DNA from: Candidatus Omnitrophota bacterium
Lineage (GTDB): Bacteria > Ratteibacteria > UBA8468 > B48-G9 > DTJG01
Reading direction: 5' to 3'
Assembly (NCBI GenBank): GCA_023818725.1
Contig: JAMWBX010000090.1
Span: forward strand, 1-6,005
DNA length: 6,005 nucleotides
In this document: positions 5,576 through 6,005 of the stretch, in pieces
Numbering within the stretch: position 1 is the first letter of the stretch
Layout of the letters: each line of letters opens with the position of its first letter
The notes under the pieces: generated by a model
What the model saw: the letters and a program-made list of their open reading frames with translations, nothing else
Told to the model about the DNA's origin: nothing
The model's database searches: none
Position numbers and translations under genes: made by a program

Positions 5576-6005
5576 TTATTCAAATAAAGCAATCGCTTTT
5601 AATGGAATATCAGTGGGCTCACCACCCCAACCTTTGGTGATGGGCTGCCCTCCGGTAGAGGGGAGGATATACCAGCCTCCGTTGCCCGGACGGTAAACGG
5701 CGATATCTGTCTTTCCATCGCCATCGTAATCTCCGGGAACGGGTTGGTCTTTGGATTCACCCCATGCTTTAGCAAGGGTTTGGCCATTGAAGGAAAGGAG
5801 GATGAGCCAGTTTCCGGTGCTGGCGCGATAGATTGCAAAATCTATTTTTCCGTCCCCATCGTAATCCCCTGGCACAGGTTTATCAGTGGGCTCACCACCC
5901 CAACCTTTGGTGATGGGCTGCCCTCCGGAAGAAGGGAGGATATACCAGCCTCCATTGCCCGGACGGTAAACGGCGATATCTGTCTTTCCATCGCCGTCAT
6001 AATCT
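5576..6005 (-). CDS. FG-GAP/VCBS-type calcium-binding repeat protein, C-terminal part (partial)
   Basis: The frame is open from the right edge of the window to TAA at 5578-5576, giving the last 142 residues of a longer protein. It consists of repeats of 45-46 residues, each starting DYDGDGKxD (codons at 6004-5978, 5866-5840 and 5731-5705). Each then runs through AVYRPGNGGWYILPS or AIYRASTGNWLILLS, GQPITKGWG or GQTLAKAWG, and xxPVPG. The acidic DxDGDGxxD loops are the Ca2+-binding motif of FG-GAP/VCBS repeats that form beta-propeller blades in secreted or surface proteins. The protein ends soon after the last repeat (IPLKAIALFE) with no visible sorting signal or anchor. The true start lies outside the window; a GTG at 5875 is an internal valine of a PVPGDYDG motif, not a start. 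Its GC content is visibly higher than that of the trk genes. Confidence 0.88.
   Translation of the reverse strand, partial: DYDGDGKTDIAVYRPGNGGWYILPSSGGQPITKGWGGEPTDKPVPGDYDGDGKIDFAIYRASTGNWLILLSFNGQTLAKAWGESKDQPVPGDYDGDGKTDIAVYRPGNGGWYILPSTGGQPITKGWGGEPTDIPLKAIALFE
5611..6005 (-). repeat. Tandem coding repeat of the FG-GAP protein with near-identical DNA copies 273 bp apart
   Basis: Bases 5611-5732 and 5884-6005 match at all but five of 122 positions. The offset of 273 bp equals two protein repeats (46 + 45 residues). The unit between them is much more diverged. The second copy is cut by the window edge. Confidence 0.93.

Noticed and set aside
5576..5875. FG-GAP gene starting at GTG 5875
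   Set aside because: The frame continues upstream to the window edge with another full repeat, and this GTG is the valine of a repeated PVPGDYDG motif.
5611..6005. Direct repeats read as a CRISPR array
   Set aside because: The copies are 122 bases or longer, lie in a continuous reading frame and encode calcium-binding protein repeats.

Overview
The window reads as chromosomal DNA from an uncultured, AT-rich bacterium. The gene set is bacterial: Trk potassium uptake, MiaB, a DUF4321-like membrane protein, MFS fragment, FG-GAP/VCBS repeat protein. The GC-rich palindromic intergenic element and the calcium-binding repeat protein are the kind of thing often seen in genomes from environmental candidate phyla. 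That placement is an impression only; no rRNA or other marker in the window fixes the taxon.

Left part (1-2851, + strand): a tightly packed potassium-uptake operon. It starts inside an upstream gene whose last residues look like the end of a TrkA/RCK C-terminal domain. Then come trkA, an unlisted 48-codon single-pass membrane peptide gene (727-873), trkH, and a small membrane-anchored protein with an OB-fold-like domain. Three of the four junctions are four-base ATGA stop/start overlaps, and the fourth has a one-base gap behind a good Shine-Dalgarno. This points to one translationally coupled unit: TrkH is the ion-conducting subunit and TrkA the nucleotide-binding gate. The small peptide and the OB-like protein have no established role.

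Middle part (2787-4424, - strand): a two-gene unit made of a DUF4321-like small membrane protein and miaB, the tRNA methylthiotransferase. A good sigma70-type promoter sits so close to the first gene that its transcript would be leaderless or nearly so. The miaB 3' end overlaps the 3' end of the OB-like gene by 65 bp, tail to tail.

Right part (4425-6005): a scrambled accessory region. An MFS transporter gene with a good RBS breaks off after about 113 residues and runs out of frame into a coiled-coil membrane protein gene, which itself seems to have lost its normal start codon. That gene carries four 21-bp tandem heptad repeats. It is followed by a 50-base element able to fold into a three-arm cloverleaf. 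The last gene, on the - strand and running off the right edge, encodes calcium-binding DxDGDG repeats with nearly identical DNA copies 273 bp apart. The truncations, repeats and visibly higher GC at the right end suggest a recombining region, or possibly a contig edge with assembly trouble.

No tRNA, rRNA, CRISPR array, transposase or origin was seen. No gene-free stretch exceeds 300 bases.
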